Assembly: GCA_020058465.1 (NCBI GenBank)
Contig: JAGVDZ010000045.1
Span: 1 to 14,177 of the forward strand
Reading direction: 5' to 3'
DNA: 14,177 nt
Source: Parachlamydiales bacterium
Lineage (GTDB): Bacteria; Chlamydiota; Chlamydiia; Chlamydiales; SM23-39
Shown here: positions 12,935-14,177 of the stretch, piece after piece
Numbering within the stretch: position 1 is the first letter of the stretch
Layout of the letters: every line of letters starts with the position of its first letter
Program-made: the position numbers and the translations under genes
The notes under the pieces: model-generated
What the model saw: only the letters and a program-made list of their open reading frames with translations
Databases searched by the model: none
What the model was told of the DNA's origin: nothing

Positions 12935-13717
12935 ATGGAAGATACATTTACTTTCCTAGGGACAGGCTCTTCAGTTGGAGTGCCGATCATTGGGTGCGAT
13001 TGCCAGGTGTGCCAGAGCCAAGATCCTGAGAATATGCGATTCCGAGCCTCTGGGCTGTTATTAGCTCGGGGGAAGTTCCTTCTCCTCGATGTGGGACCTG
13101 ACTTTCGGTCTCAGGCTTTAGTCAATGGAATTCGTCATTTAGATGGTCTTCTCGTCACCCACACCCATTCAGATCATATCGCAGGTATCGATGATTTGAG
13201 GATTTTTTTTGTACGAAGGGGGCAAGCTTTCCCATGTCTTGCCTCACCGGAAAGTTTTCTCGATCTTCAAATTCGTTACCCTTATCTTTTTCAACCTATC
13301 GGCTCTACGCCAACCTTGAGCGCTCAGTTTGACTTTCATCTTCTCGATCATGACCGAGGCTCTTGCATGTTTGAAGGGGTACCACTGTCGTATGTAAGCT
13401 ATCGACAAGGAGGGGTCAAAGTGACAGGCTATCGATATGAACATTTCGCCTATATCACAGACATTCGGGAATTTGAGATGACAATGTGGGATGACTTAAT
13501 GGGGATCGATACACTTGTCATTAGCATGTTACAAGAACAGCCAACTCCGCTGCACTTGGGATTGGAAGAAGTCATTGAGGTTGTTCAGACATTGAATGTG
13601 CGTCGAACCTATTTGACTCACCTTTGTCATGCAATTGATGCCGGTTCGTTTTCGAAGAGACTTCCCTCGGGTATTTATTTAGGATATGATGGCTTGAAGT
13701 TGGATCTACAATCGTAG
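12935..13717 (+). CDS. PhnP-like metallo-beta-lactamase fold hydrolase
   Basis: This is a 260-residue cytosolic hydrolase of the metallo-beta-lactamase fold. It is closest to PhnP/RNase Z-like phosphodiesterases, which cleave cyclic or linear phosphodiesters. The N-terminal FLGTGSSVGVPIIGCDCQVC (residues 7-26) carries the structural-zinc cysteines Cys21, Cys23 and Cys26 typical of PhnP. DVGPDFR lies at 52-58. The metal-binding THTHSDHIAGID (75-86) holds the HxHxDH motif; YITD and THLCHAID supply later ligands. All core metal residues are visible. The ATG at 12935 starts the protein directly before the conserved FTFLGTG; the Shine-Dalgarno is weak. No phosphonate genes are nearby, so the substrate is unknown. 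In Chlamydia the homologue called phnP neighbours hflX, and here hflX begins 8 bases downstream, so the pairing is conserved. Confidence 0.92.
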   Translation: MEDTFTFLGTGSSVGVPIIGCDCQVCQSQDPENMRFRASGLLLARGKFLLLDVGPDFRSQALVNGIRHLDGLLVTHTHSDHIAGIDDLRIFFVRRGQAFPCLASPESFLDLQIRYPYLFQPIGSTPTLSAQFDFHLLDHDRGSCMFEGVPLSYVSYRQGGVKVTGYRYEHFAYITDIREFEMTMWDDLMGIDTLVISMLQEQPTPLHLGLEEVIEVVQTLNVRRTYLTHLCHAIDAGSFSKRLPSGIYLGYDGLKLDLQS

Positions 13718-13725
13718 GTAATGTG

Positions 13726-14177
13726 ATGGAGCAGCAAGGTGAGAAAGCGTTGAGGGGGAGACTCAGCGATCTGTCGGGGGAGGTCAAGTCGGCTCTGTTG
13801 GTAGGTGTTTACGGAATGGAGGGGAAAGGAAAATTTGATTTAGAAGAGCAGCTCGATGAGCTTGCAAGGCTTTGTGATACCTATGGCATTGAGACAACAG
13901 CACCTCTATTGGTCCCCATTCGAGAAATTCGGTCGGCCACATACATAGGCAAAGGCAAGGTCGAAGAGATTCGGGACATCGTCGAGCAAAAAAAGATCAA
14001 TCTTGTTGTCTTTGACCAAGATATCTCGGCGCAACAGCAGCGCAATCTGGAACAGTTGATCGAATGTACGGTCATCGATCGGACCGAACTTATTTTGGAG
14101 GTATTTCATCGGCGTGCCAAGACAAGGGAGGCGAAATTACAAGTGGAGCTAGCTTCGCTCAAATATCAGATGCCCCG
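13726..14177 (+). CDS. hflX: GTPase HflX, N-terminal part (runs off the right edge)
   Basis: HflX is a ribosome-associated GTPase that splits stalled 70S ribosomes, especially under stress. The 150 residues in the window cover the N-terminal HflX domain: SALLVGVYG, the TTAPLLVPIREIRSATYIGKG stretch, VVFDQDISAQQQRNLEQL, and the signature VIDRTELILEVFHRRAKTRE followed by KLQVELASLKYQMP. The GTPase domain lies beyond the edge, so its G motifs cannot be checked. The ATG at 13726 is chosen; an in-frame GTG immediately before it is possible. AGGT follows the stop of the PhnP-like gene and may serve as a weak ribosome site. The 8-base gap implies one transcript with that gene. Confidence 0.95.
   Translation, partial: MEQQGEKALRGRLSDLSGEVKSALLVGVYGMEGKGKFDLEEQLDELARLCDTYGIETTAPLLVPIREIRSATYIGKGKVEEIRDIVEQKKINLVVFDQDISAQQQRNLEQLIECTVIDRTELILEVFHRRAKTREAKLQVELASLKYQMP

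Overview
The window most likely comes from a member of the Chlamydiae outside the Chlamydiaceae. The strongest marker is Tgt. It carries the chlamydial variants LDELPP, VVHGG, IGGSVGK and FDSSYPTKAARHG in place of the usual bacterial motifs. A chlamydial-type malate dehydrogenase, a PhnP-like metallo-hydrolase directly followed by hflX (the same gene pair occurs in Chlamydia) and several lineage-specific membrane proteins agree with this. A citrate synthase homologue is absent from the reduced Chlamydiaceae and points to an environmental chlamydia. The assignment rests on remembered family motifs; no database search was possible.

Layout. Positions 1-81 hold a strong rho-independent terminator for a plus-strand gene lying to the left of the window. 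The minus strand from 2028 down to 79 carries a small DUF378 membrane protein and a two-gene operon: a DMT/EamA permease followed by a chlamydia-type hypothetical membrane protein. Positions 1969-2416 are intergenic and contain divergent promoter candidates and a 162-bp palindromic, MITE-like element with 26-bp perfect inverted ends. Positions 2417-4197 are a queuosine salvage operon, a YhhQ-type transporter overlapping tgt. Positions 4295-8222 are a tight plus-strand run: a TIGR04255-family protein, mdh, a citrate synthase homologue and a proline iminopeptidase. Positions 8182-11755 hold three unrecognised membrane-associated proteins that look lineage-specific. Positions 11767-14177 hold a DAO-type FAD oxidoreductase, a PhnP-like hydrolase and the start of hflX.

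Three features stand out. First, the citrate synthase homologue has lost two of the three catalytic residues (the first His is gone and the Asp is a His), although it still sits in a translationally coupled pair with a normal-looking mdh. Second, a dispersed repeat of at least 41 bp occurs three times in the same orientation, each time just upstream of a plus-strand gene (TIGR04255, the 10304 gene and the PhnP-like gene). One copy is a near-perfect 68-bp palindrome, and related half copies lie at 2121-2143 and 12745-12816. Third, Tgt has substitutions at the positions that separate preQ1-using from queuine-using enzymes, and its operon partner is a queuosine-precursor transporter. Together these read as a host-queuine import and insertion unit.

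Shine-Dalgarno sequences are clear for several genes and move their starts inward from the longest open frames (DUF378, EamA, TIGR04255, the oxidoreductase and probably the 10304 gene). No rRNA, tRNA or CRISPR array was seen.
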